Source of the DNA: Psychrobacter sp. UBA3483
GTDB lineage: Bacteria > Pseudomonadota > Gammaproteobacteria > Pseudomonadales > Moraxellaceae
Length of the DNA stretch: 64,000 nt
Direction of reading: 5' to 3'
Assembly: GCF_002377905.1 (NCBI RefSeq)
Contig: NZ_DFQS01000043.1
Span: 1-64,000, forward strand
In this document: positions 34,859-45,917 of the stretch, one piece after another
Numbering within the stretch: position 1 is the first letter of the stretch
How the letters are laid out: every line of letters starts with the position of its first letter
Made by a program: the position numbers and the translations under genes
Notes under the pieces: generated by a model
Seen by the model: only the letters and a program-made list of their open reading frames with translations
Told to the model about the DNA's origin: nothing
Database searches by the model: none

Positions 34859-35887
34859 ATGAACCCGTTTGGATTTTTATCAAATAATATCGCAATCGAC
34901 CTCGGTACTGCGAACACCCTTATCTTTATTCCTGGTAAAGGGGTGGTGCTCGATGAGCCTACAGTGGTCGCGCTACGTAGTAATCGTACCCAAAACCCTA
35001 CTGTCGCCGCCGTTGGTATTGATGCCAAACAGATGCTAGGGCGTACGCCTGCCAACATCACGGCTATTCGCCCATTAAAAGATGGCGTGATTGCAGACTT
35101 TGAAGTGACACAAAAAATGCTTAAGCATTTTATCACTAAAGTAAAAGCCAAGCGTTTTATGGCGCAGCCTAACGTAGTGGTTTGTGTGCCATGCAAATCG
35201 ACGTTGGTTGAACGTAAAGCGATTCGTGAAGCGGTATCGTCGGCTGGCGCGAGCAAAGTATTGTTGCTAGAAGAGCCTATGGCCGCCGCTATCGGTGCGG
35301 GCATGCCCGTGCATGAAGCCAGTGGTTCAATGGTCGTTGATATCGGTGGTGGCACGACTGAGATTGCTGTTATCGCGCTGTCAGGCTGCGTCTATGCCGA
35401 GTCGATTCGTATCGGCGGCGATATGTTTGATGAAGCAATTATTACCCATGTGCGCCGTACGCATGGCTGTGTGATCGGTGAAACCACTGCTGAGCGTATC
35501 AAGCAAGAGGTGGGTTCGGCATTAAATGAAGACAGCCAGCTAGAAGTTGAAGTTCGCGGTCGCAGCATGGCAGAAGGCGTGCCAAAAACCTTTACGGTCA
35601 ATTCAGAAGAAGTACAAAAAGCTTTAAGCGACCCATTAAGTGGCATTGTGAGCGCGGTAAAAGCAGCACTTGAACAGACGCCACCTGAGCTGTCATCAGA
35701 CATCGCTGAGCGCGGTATTGTCTTAACCGGCGGCGGTGCATTGCTGCGTGATTTAGACAAGCTTATCTCTAAAGAAACCGGTCTGCCTGTAACGGTCGCT
35801 GAAGAGCCATTGACTTGTGTCAGCCGTGGCGGCGGTATTGCGCTTGATTTTATCAACAACAAAAGCCTAAATATGATTTTTGTTTAA
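34859..35887 (+). CDS. mreB: Rod shape-determining protein MreB
   Basis: Bacterial actin of 342 aa that forms membrane-bound filaments guiding lateral wall synthesis. The N-terminal [15 protein letters not shown] (phosphate-1 loop), [19 protein letters not shown] phosphate-2 loop ([13 protein letters not shown]) and adenosine motif [12 protein letters not shown] are all intact. The first gene of mreBCD. Presence of the full set predicts a rod or coccobacillus shape rather than a true coccus. Confidence 0.98.
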   Translation: MNPFGFLSNNIAIDLGTANTLIFIPGKGVVLDEPTVVALRSNRTQNPTVAAVGIDAKQMLGRTPANITAIRPLKDGVIADFEVTQKMLKHFITKVKAKRFMAQPNVVVCVPCKSTLVERKAIREAVSSAGASKVLLLEEPMAAAIGAGMPVHEASGSMVVDIGGGTTEIAVIALSGCVYAESIRIGGDMFDEAIITHVRRTHGCVIGETTAERIKQEVGSALNEDSQLEVEVRGRSMAEGVPKTFTVNSEEVQKALSDPLSGIVSAVKAALEQTPPELSSDIAERGIVLTGGGALLRDLDKLISKETGLPVTVAEEPLTCVSRGGGIALDFINNKSLNMIFV

Positions 35888-36131
35888 GTTGTGAATATTA
35901 GCGCGCTATAAAAATTGTTTGATCCTATTTTTTTTTCCTATTAAAGGTAGCCAATAAGGTTGCCTTTAATGACATTTAGCCATACCAAAATGCAATAGCA
36001 GAACGATATCAGCTAAACGTCGCTAATAATATATCGACATTATTTTAAACTGACGCTATAGGCTGATATTTGTTGCTGTTAAGCACAGTCGCAACTATTG
36101 CTTACCTTAAAAACTCTAGATTAGACCCATT

Positions 36132-36992
36132 ATGATTCCAAGTATTTTTGCTCGTCAGCCACTCGCGCTTCGTAAGACTGCTATCGTATTGATAGTGGCG
36201 CTGGTATTGATGTGGTTTGACAGTAAAAATCCAGAATGGTTTAAGCCGATACGCTCGACCACCCATGCCGCCATGCAGCCTATTTATGAGCTGTCGTTAT
36301 TGCCGAGTTATGCAAAACACTGGTCAAGTGGTAGCTTGCAGTCAAAAGAGGCGCTACGCCGCGAAAACATGCAGCTAAAGTCGCAACTCATCCATGCCCA
36401 AGCTAAGCTGCAGCAGCAGGATTATATCTTGGCACAAAACGCGCGCTTGCAAGGTATCTTATCGACCACGCGCCCTGAGCAATTTGATTTAAATCTCGCG
36501 CAAGTGATTGGAACAGATACCAATCTGCTCAGGCAAATCGTGGTACTTAATAAAGGCGAGCAAGATGGCGTACAAGTTGGTCAAACAGTCATCGATGAAG
36601 TGGGCATTTTAGGTCAGATTATTAATGTCTATCCCAATACCAGTCGCTTATTGCTGATTACCGATGAGCAGCAATCGGTTGCCGTGACCGTCAAACGCAC
36701 CGGACAGCGAGCTATCGTCACAGGCGAGGGCATACCGACTTCATTACGCCTCAACTACGTCTTTAAAACCTCAGATGTGCGCGTCGGCGATGAGCTGGTG
36801 TCATCAGGCTTGGGCGGACGTATTCCGGCAGGCTACCGCGTTGGTCGTATTGCCCATGTCGAAGACACGCAAGAGGATAACTTTAGAAGTATTGAAGTCA
36901 CGCCGGCGGCAAATTTTATCGATAACGCCTATGTCTTGGTACTGCAAGATAAGCTGGTTAATAAAAAAAATGCGGGTATTAAAGAAAACTAA
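36132..36992 (+). CDS. mreC: Rod shape-determining protein MreC
   Basis: Inner-membrane protein of 286 aa linking MreB to wall synthases. One N-terminal membrane helix (about 15-30), a coiled coil at about 70-110 (SKEALRRENMQLKSQLIHAQAKLQQQDYILAQNARL) and the double beta-barrel periplasmic domain with VIDEVGILGQIINVYPNTSRLLLITD and GLGGRIPAGYRVGRI. It lies between mreB and mreD. Confidence 0.95.
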   Translation: MIPSIFARQPLALRKTAIVLIVALVLMWFDSKNPEWFKPIRSTTHAAMQPIYELSLLPSYAKHWSSGSLQSKEALRRENMQLKSQLIHAQAKLQQQDYILAQNARLQGILSTTRPEQFDLNLAQVIGTDTNLLRQIVVLNKGEQDGVQVGQTVIDEVGILGQIINVYPNTSRLLLITDEQQSVAVTVKRTGQRAIVTGEGIPTSLRLNYVFKTSDVRVGDELVSSGLGGRIPAGYRVGRIAHVEDTQEDNFRSIEVTPAANFIDNAYVLVLQDKLVNKKNAGIKEN

Positions 36993-37172
36993 GAGCGTGT
37001 CGACTTACTCATAAGTCTGCATCGCTCGCCATCGTTTATAGCATAGACATTTTGATAGACAGATAAGATAAATAGTATTTAAAGCTATCTGCTTAATCAG
37101 CGCCGCTATTTTTCCAAGATTAAATGCACCATTAAATAGCAGCCGCTAAACTCTCGCTAAAGGTAAGTATTC

Positions 37173-37658
37173 ATGGCATATGCTGATTCTGATAATGCAA
37201 CTGGGGTGCTCCCGGCCTTGATCATACTGAGTTTTATTGTTGCTTCATCACTGAGTGTTTATCCTTTAAGCCCAAGTATGGCAGCACTGCGCCCGATGGT
37301 CATGGTCATGGTGCTGATTTTTTGGTTACTGTTTCAGCCGCGCTATGTCGGGATTTTCAGCGCCTTTGCTATTGGCATTATCGCCGATTTATTAATGGAT
37401 ACCCACCTAGGTCAGCAAGCGTTCGCCGCCGTGATGGTCGCAATGGTCATAAAAATCACCAGTATTTATATCAGACAACTCAACACAATGAGTGCTTGGC
37501 TCATAGCGAGCTTAGGATTGGTTGTTTTTCAAGTCAGCTTATGGATATTGCAACTCTTTATCCAAAATACCTTTGTTGCCCAATCTGCTCTATCGTTATT
37601 CATGAGTATCATCAGCTGGCCGTTGGTGCTATTGGCATTACGCAAATTTGCCCGCTAG
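37173..37658 (+). CDS. mreD: Rod shape-determining protein MreD
   Basis: This 161-aa integral membrane protein has about five helices and little else. The segment LSPSMAALRPMVMVMVLIFWLL and then GIIADLLMDTHLGQQAFAAVMV match the MreD family. It interacts with MreC and PBP2-RodA. The position right after mreC makes the call secure despite low sequence conservation. Confidence 0.93.
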   Translation: MAYADSDNATGVLPALIILSFIVASSLSVYPLSPSMAALRPMVMVMVLIFWLLFQPRYVGIFSAFAIGIIADLLMDTHLGQQAFAAVMVAMVIKITSIYIRQLNTMSAWLIASLGLVVFQVSLWILQLFIQNTFVAQSALSLFMSIISWPLVLLALRKFAR

Positions 37659-37758
37659 ATTTTTTGCTTGCTAGGTTTTTTGTTAGCTTTGTATTGTCCA
37701 TTTTCCTGCAAAACTAAACAGCCGCAAAACCATAATTTTATAAAATAAGAGTATTACG

Positions 37759-38445
37759 ATGAATCTCATTTTAGCGTCTGGTTCACCGCGTCGTCATGAG
37801 CTGCTAACCAGAGCGCAACTAAACTTTACGGTCATGAGCGTCGATATTGATGAAACGCCGCAGATGAATGAATCTCCTAAAGATTACATTGAACGTATGG
37901 TTGCTAGCAAAGCAGAAGCGGCGCTAGAGCAATTGAATAAAGAGCTAAATAAAAAGTTAAACGACAGTCAAACTGATTTGTCTGCATCTTTAATTATTTT
38001 AACTGCTGATACCATTGGCGTCTTAGCCGATGGCAAAACGGTATTGGTCAAGCCCGACAGCCGTAAAGACGCTTATCGTATGTGGCAGCAGATGTCCGAT
38101 AATACTCACCAAGTATGGACAGCGGTGCAAGCAACTCAAGTATTGTTATCAGCTAAGCCTGCAAGCTCTCCAACCTCCGGCAGAGCATTTCAAATCGTGA
38201 ATCAACAACAAATTACTGAGCGTACCGATGTAACTTTTATCCCCTTAACCGAAGAGATGATGCTTCACTACTGGGACAGTGGCGAGCCTGCTGATAAAGC
38301 CGGTGGCTACGGTATTCAGGGTTTAGGCGCCGCCTGGGTAAGCCGCATTAATGGCAGCTATACCAATGTGGTTGGTTTACCGTTGGCACAAACCGTGGCG
38401 TTAATTAAAAATATCACAGCTGTCAGCGCCAACAAGAAAGCCTAA
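37759..38445 (+). CDS. maf: Maf-family nucleoside triphosphate pyrophosphatase
   Basis: House-cleaning enzyme of 228 aa that hydrolyses non-canonical or methylated NTPs (dTTP/UTP-type subfamily in the mre-rng context). The N-terminal LILASGSPRRHELLTRAQL carries the SxSPRR motif. LTADTIGVL with the catalytic Asp and SGEPADKAGGYGIQGLGAAWVSRINGSYTNVVGLPL follow. Two low-complexity insertions (about 55-75 and 135-150) make it longer than the usual 190-200 aa. Order mreBCD-maf-rng is conserved in gammaproteobacteria. Confidence 0.95.
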   Translation: MNLILASGSPRRHELLTRAQLNFTVMSVDIDETPQMNESPKDYIERMVASKAEAALEQLNKELNKKLNDSQTDLSASLIILTADTIGVLADGKTVLVKPDSRKDAYRMWQQMSDNTHQVWTAVQATQVLLSAKPASSPTSGRAFQIVNQQQITERTDVTFIPLTEEMMLHYWDSGEPADKAGGYGIQGLGAAWVSRINGSYTNVVGLPLAQTVALIKNITAVSANKKA

Positions 38446-38671
38446 GCACTGAAGAAATAAACTGAGCAAATAAATAGGTGAGAGTAGAGCGTATTTGATT
38501 TAGGGTAATTAAACGCGTGGTTTTAAATGAACTGGCAAAAGGCTATCATTCAATCATCTGCACATAATGACACGCTAGGATAATGGGCAAACCCAAGGTG
38601 CATTTGGTACACTGTGAGGCTACCAAACGATGAACGCTTCACAAGAAAGCTGAGTGCTAAGAGAAAATATT

Positions 38672-40264
38672 ATGTCCGAAGAGCTGCTGATTAATATTAG
38701 TCCCATGGAATCGCGCGTCGCCGTGTTAGATAACGGGGTGTTGGGCGAGATTTATATCGAGCGTCATCATAAACTTGGCTTGGTCGGTAATATTTATTTG
38801 GGTACGGTAGTACGCGTGCTTCCTGGCATGCAAGCAGCTTTTGTCGATATCGGCCAGTCACGCACCGCGTTTTTACATGTCAATGATATGCAGCGCGAAC
38901 CGCGTCCCGTCAGTGAGAGCAAAAATAAGACCTCAGAAAACACCGATAACCAACGTCCTGTTATCGAAGCTACCGCTGATGATTTGGCGGTAACGCCGCC
39001 TGTGGTCAGCGCACACAGTACTGAGGTGGTAGCCGTTACAAAATCTCTTATCCAGCATCGACTGCACGAAGGCCAACGTATCTTAGTACAAGTCACTAAA
39101 GACCAGCTTGGTAGCAAGGGCGCGCGTTTAACCACCAATATATCGCTGCCATCACGTTACTTGGTCTATCTGCCATCGAGCGATCATATCGGTATCTCGC
39201 AGCGTATTGATGGCGAAGAAGAACGCACTCGTCTAAAGACTGAACTGGCAAGCCTGATGCAAACGGTCAACCTACAAGGTGGCCTGATCGCGCGTACCGC
39301 CGCTGAGCGCGTGCCGGTTAATAAACTCGAAGAAGATATCTACTATCTATTACAGCTCTGGCGCACCATTTGCGCCCGTCGCCAAGAGACAAAACCAAAT
39401 CAAAGCTCTGAGCTTATTTATCAAGAATTATCACTGCCGCTGCGCTCCATTCGTGACTTGGTGCATGCCGATACCGAAAAAGTGGTGATTGATAACGCGC
39501 AAATCTACGAGCAAGTCCGTTATTTTGCTAAAGAGTTTGTGCCTTTCGTCTACGACCGTATTGTGCATTATACCGCCGAGCCTTCCTTGTTTGATGTCCA
39601 CCGTGTCGAGGATGATTTGCGTGATGCCCTAAAACGCCGTGTTGATTTAAAGTCTGGTGGCTATCTGATTATCGATCAAACCGAAGCCATGACCACCATT
39701 GACGTCAATACCGGCTCTTTTGTTGGTGGGCGCTCGTTAGAAGATACGGTATATAAAACCAATTTAGAAGCCACTCACGCCATCGCACGCCAGCTACGCC
39801 TGCGTAATCTTGGCGGCATTATTATCTTAGATTTTATTGATATGCTTGAGCAGCAGCATAAAGACGATATTTTAGAGAGCCTGCAAGCGCAGTTGGCGCA
39901 GGACTACGCCAAAACCAAAATCACCCAAGTCAGTGAGCTTGGGCTGGTTGAAATGACGCGTAAACGTACCCGTGAGTCGCTTGGACAGCAGCTATGTGAA
40001 CCTTGCTCAACCTGTCAGGGTCGCGGCTTTGTTAAAACGGCCGAAACCGTTTGCTTTGAGATATTTCGCGAGATTATGCGCTGTGCGCGAACTTATAACT
40101 CGCCCAAGAAATTCACTGTGGTTGCCCATGCTGCCGTCATTGACTTACTATTGACCACCGAATCAGACACCGTCGCAGATTTAGAGTATCTATTAGGTAG
40201 AGTGATTACCTTTGAGGTCGAAAATCTCTATACCCAAGAGCAATATGACATCGTTTTAGATTAA
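38672..40264 (+). CDS. rng: Ribonuclease G
   Basis: RNase E/G-family endoribonuclease (530 aa) that matures 16S rRNA 5' ends and turns over mRNA. Start chosen at the ATG giving MSEELLINISPMESRVAVLD, as in other RNase G; an upstream in-frame GTG at 38654 is less likely. The S1 domain holds an unusual insertion of about 60 residues (about 83-140). The DNase I-like core has TTIDVNTGSFVGG and IIILDFIDM, which carry the catalytic Asp residues. The zinc-link CEPCSTCQGRG is present. No long RNase E-type scaffold tail. Confidence 0.95.
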   Translation: MSEELLINISPMESRVAVLDNGVLGEIYIERHHKLGLVGNIYLGTVVRVLPGMQAAFVDIGQSRTAFLHVNDMQREPRPVSESKNKTSENTDNQRPVIEATADDLAVTPPVVSAHSTEVVAVTKSLIQHRLHEGQRILVQVTKDQLGSKGARLTTNISLPSRYLVYLPSSDHIGISQRIDGEEERTRLKTELASLMQTVNLQGGLIARTAAERVPVNKLEEDIYYLLQLWRTICARRQETKPNQSSELIYQELSLPLRSIRDLVHADTEKVVIDNAQIYEQVRYFAKEFVPFVYDRIVHYTAEPSLFDVHRVEDDLRDALKRRVDLKSGGYLIIDQTEAMTTIDVNTGSFVGGRSLEDTVYKTNLEATHAIARQLRLRNLGGIIILDFIDMLEQQHKDDILESLQAQLAQDYAKTKITQVSELGLVEMTRKRTRESLGQQLCEPCSTCQGRGFVKTAETVCFEIFREIMRCARTYNSPKKFTVVAHAAVIDLLLTTESDTVADLEYLLGRVITFEVENLYTQEQYDIVLD

Positions 40265-40381
40265 TGATAGAGTAAATTTATACCATTATAAAGTATCTTA
40301 ATTGAGGTTTTGATAAGAAAATTATTGATAAAAGCGCTTGTTTATAAAGGGGGATATCTCAAAACACCGCCGATATTACTC

Positions 40382-40409
40382 TTGCAATGAGCGAAATACT
40401 ATGTATAAT
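40382..40409 (+). promoter_or_regulatory. Probable S10 operon promoter
   Basis: TTGCAA (40382-40387) and TATAAT (40404-40409) are separated by 16 bp. A leader of about 280 nt follows before rpsJ, long enough for L4-type autoregulation as in E. coli. A second TATAAT at 40512-40517 has only a poor -35. Confidence 0.65.
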
Positions 40410-40692
40410 ACACACCACTGAATTATATATGCGCAGCCAATTAAACAGCTGGCGCTATGACAGCTAGAGCATCGTTTCTAGCACTATTTCATTATGCCTT
40501 TGCTGACATCCTATAATGGAAGGGTCGGCGGGGCTTTAAACTATTTTGCTTTTGGCACGCTATAAGTTCCGGTAACGAACTCATTCTGGTTAAGAACAGA
40601 AGGCCGCTTAAAGTGAATATTTAACCAAACGGCTTTTGCTCATATCTTTGCAAAGCAAGAATGACAAAAGCACATATTAGGAGCTTGCTGGC

Positions 40693-41004
40693 ATGGCTAA
40701 CCAGAGAATCCGTATCCGTCTTAAGTCTTTTGATCATCGTCTGATTGATCAATCTGCACAAGAGATCGTTGATACTGCAAAGCGCACCGGTGCGCAAGTT
40801 TGTGGTCCTGTACCGTTGCCGACTCGCATTGAGCGCTTCAACGTTCTAACCTCACCACACGTTAATAAAGACGCTCGTGACCAGTACGAAATCCGTACTC
40901 ACAAGCGTATGGTTGATATCGTTCAGCCTACCGACAAAACTGTGGATGCGCTAATGAAGTTAGACTTAGCGGCGGGTGTTGACGTTCAAATTGCTTTGGG
41001 TTAA
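40693..41004 (+). CDS. rpsJ: Ribosomal protein S10
   Basis: First gene of the S10 operon; 103 aa, the usual length. [22 protein letters not shown] and the loop [35 protein letters not shown] are diagnostic. S10 is in the 30S head and, as NusE, also takes part in transcription antitermination with NusB. Ribosome-binding site AGGAG precedes the ATG. Confidence 0.99.
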   Translation: MANQRIRIRLKSFDHRLIDQSAQEIVDTAKRTGAQVCGPVPLPTRIERFNVLTSPHVNKDARDQYEIRTHKRMVDIVQPTDKTVDALMKLDLAAGVDVQIALG

Positions 41005-41051
41005 TGCAAAACACACCCAACCCATTAATATAAGATATAAAGAGGTCTAAA

Positions 41052-41690
41052 ATGGCGATCGGTTTAGTCGGTAAAAAATGCGGCATGACCCGTATCTTCA
41101 CTGAAGCAGGCGAATCTATTCCTGTTACAGTGGTTGAGGTCAATGCTAACCGCATTACTCAAGTAAAAAATACTGATGTAGATGGCTATCAAGCCATTCA
41201 AGTTACCACAGGTACTCGTCGTGACAGCCGCGTAACTGCTGCACAGAAAGGTCACTTCGCTAAAGCTGGCGTTGCAGCTGGCCGTGGTGTATGGGAATTT
41301 CGTGCCAATGACAGCGATCTTGAAGGTCGTGAAATTGGTGGTGAGATCCTAGCTGACTTGTTCGAACAAGGTCAGATTGTAGATGTCACAGGACAGAGTA
41401 AAGGTAAAGGCTTTCAAGGCGGCGTAAAGCGTCACAACTTTAGCATGCAAGATGCCACTCATGGTAACTCAGTGTCTCACCGTGTCCTTGGTTCAACTGG
41501 TCAAAACCAGTCACCAGGTAAAGTCTTCAAAGGCAAAAAAATGCCAGGTCAAATGGGTAACAAACGCGTTACCGTTCAGGGCCTAGAAGTGATATCGGTT
41601 GATGTTGAAAAAGGGTTACTTGTCATCAAGGGTGCTATCCCAGGTGCCACCGGTGGCGATGTCATCGTACGTCCGTCAGTCAAAGCCTAA
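41052..41690 (+). CDS. rplC: Ribosomal protein L3
   Basis: 50S assembly-initiating protein near the peptidyl transferase centre, 212 aa. [24 protein letters not shown] and the central extension [21 protein letters not shown], then [22 protein letters not shown], contain the Gln/Arg loop close to the catalytic site. Follows rpsJ by 47 bp. Confidence 0.99.
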   Translation: MAIGLVGKKCGMTRIFTEAGESIPVTVVEVNANRITQVKNTDVDGYQAIQVTTGTRRDSRVTAAQKGHFAKAGVAAGRGVWEFRANDSDLEGREIGGEILADLFEQGQIVDVTGQSKGKGFQGGVKRHNFSMQDATHGNSVSHRVLGSTGQNQSPGKVFKGKKMPGQMGNKRVTVQGLEVISVDVEKGLLVIKGAIPGATGGDVIVRPSVKA

Positions 41691-41704
41691 GCAAGGGGAT
41701 TAAC

Positions 41705-42307
41705 GTGGATTTAAAAACAGTTACAGGGGCGGCAGTTGAGCTTTCTGATACGGCTTTCGGTCGTGAATTCAACGAAGCATTAGTGCATCAGGTCGTCACC
41801 GCATATCTTGCTGGTGCTCGTCAAGGTACACGCGCTCAGAAAACCCGTGCCGAAGTTTCTGGTGGTGGCATCAAGCCATGGCGCCAAAAAGGTACTGGTC
41901 GCGCTCGTGCAGGTTCTATTCGTAGCCCAATCTGGCGTTCAGGTGGTCGTGCATTCGCAGCCAAACCACAAGATTGGTCACAGAAAGTTAACCGCAAAAT
42001 GTATCGCGGTGCGATGCAGTGCATCCTAGCCGAATTGATTCGCCAAGAGCGTTTGATTTTGGTTGAAGAGCTAAGCGTTTCTGGTCCTAAGACCAAAGAG
42101 CTGATTGCAAAGTTAAATGATTTGGGCGCACCTCGTGCACTCATCGTCACCAAAGAAGTTGACGAAAATCTATACTTAGCTGCGCGCAACATCCCACACG
42201 TCAATGTACTTGGTACAAACGAAGTGGATCCAGTGAGCTTGATTGCTTTTGATAAAGTAATCATGTCAGTTGAAGCTGCGAAACAATTTGAGGAAGCACT
42301 AGCATGA
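41705..42307 (+). CDS. rplD: Ribosomal protein L4
   Basis: 200-aa protein lining the exit tunnel; in E. coli it also represses its own operon. It starts with GTG after GGGGATTAAC. The tunnel loop [29 protein letters not shown] is complete. Its ATGA end overlaps rplW. Confidence 0.99.
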   Translation: MDLKTVTGAAVELSDTAFGREFNEALVHQVVTAYLAGARQGTRAQKTRAEVSGGGIKPWRQKGTGRARAGSIRSPIWRSGGRAFAAKPQDWSQKVNRKMYRGAMQCILAELIRQERLILVEELSVSGPKTKELIAKLNDLGAPRALIVTKEVDENLYLAARNIPHVNVLGTNEVDPVSLIAFDKVIMSVEAAKQFEEALA

Positions 42308-42654
42308 ATAACGCAAGACTTTATCAGGTCTTAAGAGGGCCTGTATTCTCAGAAAAATCTCAAATGCTTGGCGACTCACTTGGTGTACAGGTATTTAAAG
42401 TTGACTCTAATGCTACTAAGCTTGAAGTCAAAAAAGCGGTTGAGATGATGTTCGAAGGCGTTGAAGTTTTAAAAGTAAACACTTTGAATGTTAAAGGTAA
42501 GACAAAGCGTTTTGGTAAAAATATCGGCCGTCGTAATGACTATAAAAAAGCCTACGTTACCTTAAAAGCTGGTCAAGATGTACAAATGGCTGATGCTGGT
42601 GAAGAGGTCGCAAACACGACTGCTTCTACTAGTGAAACAGCGAACAACGAATAA
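42304..42654 (+). CDS. rplW: Ribosomal protein L23
   Basis: Exit-site protein and docking point for SRP and trigger factor. 116 aa: the standard fold ([14 protein letters not shown] to [19 protein letters not shown]) is followed by a 17-residue Ala/Thr/Glu-rich tail not found in typical L23 of about 100 aa. The tail is hydrophilic and probably disordered. Starts inside the rplD stop (ATGA). Confidence 0.98.
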   Translation: MNNARLYQVLRGPVFSEKSQMLGDSLGVQVFKVDSNATKLEVKKAVEMMFEGVEVLKVNTLNVKGKTKRFGKNIGRRNDYKKAYVTLKAGQDVQMADAGEEVANTTASTSETANNE

Positions 42655-42665
42655 GGATTACACTC

Positions 42666-43493
42666 ATGCCTATCGTAAAAGCAAAGCCAACATCACCAGG
42701 CCGTCGTTTTGTTGAAAAAGTGGTGCATCCACACCTTTACAAAGGTCGTCCTTTTGCAGCGCTTCTCGAATCAAAAAGTAAGTCAGGTGGTCGTAACAAT
42801 AATGGTCGCATCACGACTCGTCACGTTGGTGGTGGTCATAAGCAACATTATCGTATTATCGATTTTAAACGTACTAAAGACAATATCCCAGCTGTGGTTG
42901 AGCGTATCGAATACGATCCTAACCGTACTGCACACATTGCTTTACTTAAGTACGCTGATGGCGAACGTCGCTACATCATTGCTGCTAAAAAACAAGCAGT
43001 TGGCGATACCGTCATGTCAGGAGAGAACTCTCCAATCCGTCCAGGTAACTGCTTACCACTGAAAAACATCCCATTGGGTACTGTGATTCACAATATCGAA
43101 CTTAAAATCGGTAAAGGTGCACAGCTAGCTCGTTCTGCGGGTGCCAGCGTTCAGCTACTAGGTCGTGACGGTATTTATGCTATTCTACGTCTACGCTCAG
43201 GTGAAACTCGCCGCGTACACGTGAACTGCCGTGCTGTTATTGGTGAAGTTTCTAACACTGAAAATAACTTGAAATCACTTGGTAAAGCCGGTGCTTCACG
43301 TTGGCGCGGTGTTCGTCCTTCTGTTCGTGGTGTCGCGATGAACCCGGTTGATCACCCACACGGTGGTGGTGAAGGTCGTAACAAAGGTCGCCATCCAACC
43401 AGCCCTTGGGGTCAGAAGTCTAAAGGACTTAAAACGCGTCATAATAAGCGTACTGACAGTATGATCATCCGCCGCCGCGCCAAGAAGAAATAA
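42666..43493 (+). CDS. rplB: Ribosomal protein L2
   Basis: Conserved 50S protein needed for subunit joining and peptidyl transfer, 275 aa. [15 protein letters not shown], the KH-like RNA-binding part, and near the C-terminus [20 protein letters not shown] with the conserved His are all present. Confidence 0.99.
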   Translation: MPIVKAKPTSPGRRFVEKVVHPHLYKGRPFAALLESKSKSGGRNNNGRITTRHVGGGHKQHYRIIDFKRTKDNIPAVVERIEYDPNRTAHIALLKYADGERRYIIAAKKQAVGDTVMSGENSPIRPGNCLPLKNIPLGTVIHNIELKIGKGAQLARSAGASVQLLGRDGIYAILRLRSGETRRVHVNCRAVIGEVSNTENNLKSLGKAGASRWRGVRPSVRGVAMNPVDHPHGGGEGRNKGRHPTSPWGQKSKGLKTRHNKRTDSMIIRRRAKKK

Positions 43494-43505
43494 AGGAAGA
43501 ATTTC

Positions 43506-43781
43506 ATGCCTCGTTCATTGAAAAAAGGTCCATTCATAGACGCGCACTTATTTGCTAAAGTTGAGAATGCATTAGACACCAACTCACGCAAACCAATTAA
43601 AACTTGGTCGCGCCGCTCGATGATTTTGCCACAAATGGTTGGCCTAACCTTATCTGTTCACAACGGCCGTACTCACGTACCGGTTATCGTAAGCGAGCAG
43701 ATGGTTGGTCATAAACTAGGTGAATTTGCCCCGACTCGTACATATCGTGGTCATGGCATTGACAAGAAAGCTAAGAGATAA
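43506..43781 (+). CDS. rpsS: Ribosomal protein S19
   Basis: 30S head protein, 91 aa. [19 protein letters not shown] at the start and [22 protein letters not shown] at the end match the family. The stop lies 10 bp before rplV. Confidence 0.99.
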   Translation: MPRSLKKGPFIDAHLFAKVENALDTNSRKPIKTWSRRSMILPQMVGLTLSVHNGRTHVPVIVSEQMVGHKLGEFAPTRTYRGHGIDKKAKR

Positions 43782-43791
43782 GGTGCTTACC

Positions 43792-44121
43792 ATGGAAGTA
43801 ACTGCAAAATTACGCGGTGCCGCCATATCGGCACAAAAAGTTAGACTCGTTGCTGATGAAGTTCGTGGCAAATCTATCGAGCGTGCTTTGGATATCCTAA
43901 CGTATAGTAATAAAAAAGGTGCTGTCTTCGTTAAGAAATGTCTTGACTCAGCCATCGCCAATGCCGAACACAACAACGGTTTAGATATCGATACCCTTAA
44001 AGTATCAACCATCTACGTTGATGAAGGCATTACGCTAAAACGTATCCTACCACGTGCTAAAGGTCGCGCTGATCGTATCAGTAAGCGTACTTGTCACATC
44101 ACTATAAAGGTAGGAGAATAA
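43792..44121 (+). CDS. rplV: Ribosomal protein L22
   Basis: 109-aa tunnel-wall protein. Start placed at [20 protein letters not shown], preceded by AAGGTG; an upstream in-frame ATG at 43720 lies inside rpsS and would add residues foreign to the family. The C-terminal hairpin [21 protein letters not shown] reaches the tunnel. Confidence 0.98.
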   Translation: MEVTAKLRGAAISAQKVRLVADEVRGKSIERALDILTYSNKKGAVFVKKCLDSAIANAEHNNGLDIDTLKVSTIYVDEGITLKRILPRAKGRADRISKRTCHITIKVGE

Positions 44122-44124
44122 GTT

Positions 44125-44853
44125 ATGGGTCAAAAAGTACATCCAATCGGAATTCGTCTTGGTGTTGTCAAAAAGCATAACGCAAACTGGTATGCTAACC
44201 CTAAACAATACTCAGAATACCTCATCAACGACATTCAAGTTCGTGAGTATCTACGCAAAAAACTAGACAACGCTATGATCAGCAACATCATGATTGAGCG
44301 TCCTACTGGTGCTGCTAAGATTACCATCGCCACTGCGCGTCCTGGTATTGTTATCGGTAAAAAAGGCGAAGATATCGAAAGACTTCAAAAAGAATTGACC
44401 AAAATTATGGGCGTACCTGCTCAGGTCAACATTGAAGAAATCACATCACCTGATCTTGATGCACGTTTGGTAGCAGACGGTATCGGCAGCCAACTTGAGC
44501 GCCGTGTTATGTTCCGTCGTGCGATGAAACGCGCCGTACAGAACAGCATGCGCTCTGGTGCTAAAGGTATCAAAGTTGAGCTGTCTGGCCGTCTTGGCGG
44601 TGCTGAGATTGCTCGTACTGAATGGTACCGTGAAGGTCGTGTGCCATTGCATACACTCCGCGCTGATATTGACTACGCGTCAATTCGTGCAGAAACCACA
44701 TACGGCACTATCGGTGTAAAAGTTTGGATTTTCCGTGGCGAAATCCTTGACGGTATGAACAGCGTATATAATCCCGTCAAAGAAGAGCAGACTCGTGCGC
44801 CAAAACGCCGTGGTCGTGGAAACGGAAACCGTCGAAACACAGACAGAGGTTAA
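44125..44853 (+). CDS. rpsC: Ribosomal protein S3
   Basis: 242-aa mRNA-entry protein with helicase activity in the ribosome. The KH domain [18 protein letters not shown] and the second domain [32 protein letters not shown] are intact. A basic Arg/Gly-rich tail ends the protein. Confidence 0.99.
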   Translation: MGQKVHPIGIRLGVVKKHNANWYANPKQYSEYLINDIQVREYLRKKLDNAMISNIMIERPTGAAKITIATARPGIVIGKKGEDIERLQKELTKIMGVPAQVNIEEITSPDLDARLVADGIGSQLERRVMFRRAMKRAVQNSMRSGAKGIKVELSGRLGGAEIARTEWYREGRVPLHTLRADIDYASIRAETTYGTIGVKVWIFRGEILDGMNSVYNPVKEEQTRAPKRRGRGNGNRRNTDRG

Positions 44854-44856
44854 ACT

Positions 44857-45270
44857 ATGTTACAGCCAAAACGTACCAAGTTTCGTAAAATGCACAAAGG
44901 TCGTAACACAGGTCTTGCTCACCGTGGAAGCACCGTTGCATTCGGACAAATTGGTCTAAAATCGTTGACTCGTGGTCGTATGACTGCCCGTCAAATTGAA
45001 GCAGCACGTCGTACCATCACTCGTAAAATTAAGCGTGGCGGTAAGATTTGGATTCGTGTATTCCCAGACAAACCTATTACCAATAAACCACTAGAAGTAC
45101 GTATGGGTAAAGGTAAAGGTCCAGTCGAGTATTGGGTATGCGAAATCAAACCTGGTAAAGTGCTATATGAACTCGAAGGGGTTTCAGAAGAACTTGCTCG
45201 CGAAGCGTTAACGCTTGCTGCAGCAAAACTGCCCTTTAAAACTACCATTGTTAAGCGGACGATAATGTAA
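44857..45270 (+). CDS. rplP: Ribosomal protein L16
   Basis: 137-aa protein at the A site of the 50S subunit. [19 protein letters not shown] and the region [24 protein letters not shown] are typical; [22 protein letters not shown] follows. Its stop overlaps rpmC (TAATG). Confidence 0.99.
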   Translation: MLQPKRTKFRKMHKGRNTGLAHRGSTVAFGQIGLKSLTRGRMTARQIEAARRTITRKIKRGGKIWIRVFPDKPITNKPLEVRMGKGKGPVEYWVCEIKPGKVLYELEGVSEELAREALTLAAAKLPFKTTIVKRTIM

Positions 45271-45467
45271 TGAAGATCAGTGAATTACGTGATAAATCAT
45301 TAGAAGAACTGACTCAGTTACTTGATGAAAAGCAACTTGATGCTTTCCGTATTCGTATGGCTAAAGCAACGGGTCAGTTGGGTAACACCCATGAAGTCAG
45401 AGGCAATCGTCGCACGATTGCTCAGATTCAGACTTTGATTAACGAGAAACAACGAGGCGACTCATGA
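45270..45467 (+). CDS. rpmC: Ribosomal protein L29
   Basis: 65-aa two-helix protein by the exit tunnel. [18 protein letters not shown] and the [20 protein letters not shown] turn are family hallmarks. Overlaps both rplP (TAATG) and rpsQ (ATGA). Confidence 0.98.
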   Translation: MKISELRDKSLEELTQLLDEKQLDAFRIRMAKATGQLGNTHEVRGNRRTIAQIQTLINEKQRGDS

Positions 45468-45736
45468 GCGATAACAATCAAACAGCTAATGCTAGCGTAT
45501 TGACAGGACGAGTTGTCAGCGACAAGATGGACAAATCCATCACAGTTTTGATTGAGCGTCTGGTTCGTCATCCTTTGTATGGCAAACAGCTTCGTCGTTC
45601 TACAAAAATCAAAGCTCATGATGAAGATAACGTTTGTCAACAAGGCGACCTTGTCCGCATCAAAGAAACGCGTCCAATCTCAAAAACCAAGTCTTGGACT
45701 TTGGTTGAAGTGGTTGAAAAAGTAGAAAAAATCTAA
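45464..45736 (+). CDS. rpsQ: Ribosomal protein S17
   Basis: 90-aa OB-fold protein of the 30S body. [42 protein letters not shown] and the end [17 protein letters not shown] match. Last gene of the S10 part; a 180-bp gap with a promoter follows. Confidence 0.98.
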   Translation: MSDNNQTANASVLTGRVVSDKMDKSITVLIERLVRHPLYGKQLRRSTKIKAHDEDNVCQQGDLVRIKETRPISKTKSWTLVEVVEKVEKI

Positions 45737-45741
45737 GTAAA

Positions 45742-45770
45742 TTGCATTAAAAGCCAGAAGCTGTTAAAAT
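45742..45770 (+). promoter_or_regulatory. Probable spc operon promoter
   Basis: TTGCAT (45742-45747), a 17-bp spacer and TAAAAT (45765-45770) lie in the rpsQ-rplN gap. In E. coli the spc promoter has the same position, so separate transcription from rplN is likely here. Confidence 0.65.
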
Positions 45771-45917
45771 AGCCGCCTTTTTAAGGATGCTGATTGCGCC
45801 GAGCGTATATCACTCACATTAAGAGTAGCAGCGGTTATTAATATTAAAATGCCGACTACTCATTCTGTGCTAGCGGCAGCAACTGGTTTTTATTGCTCAT
45901 ACGTGTGGAGTAACGCT

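Noticed and set aside
34714..35355. 213-codon reverse-strand ORF over the start of mreB
   Set aside because: It lies antisense to a certain gene, has the odd Ser/Thr-rich composition of a shadow frame and no ribosome-binding site.
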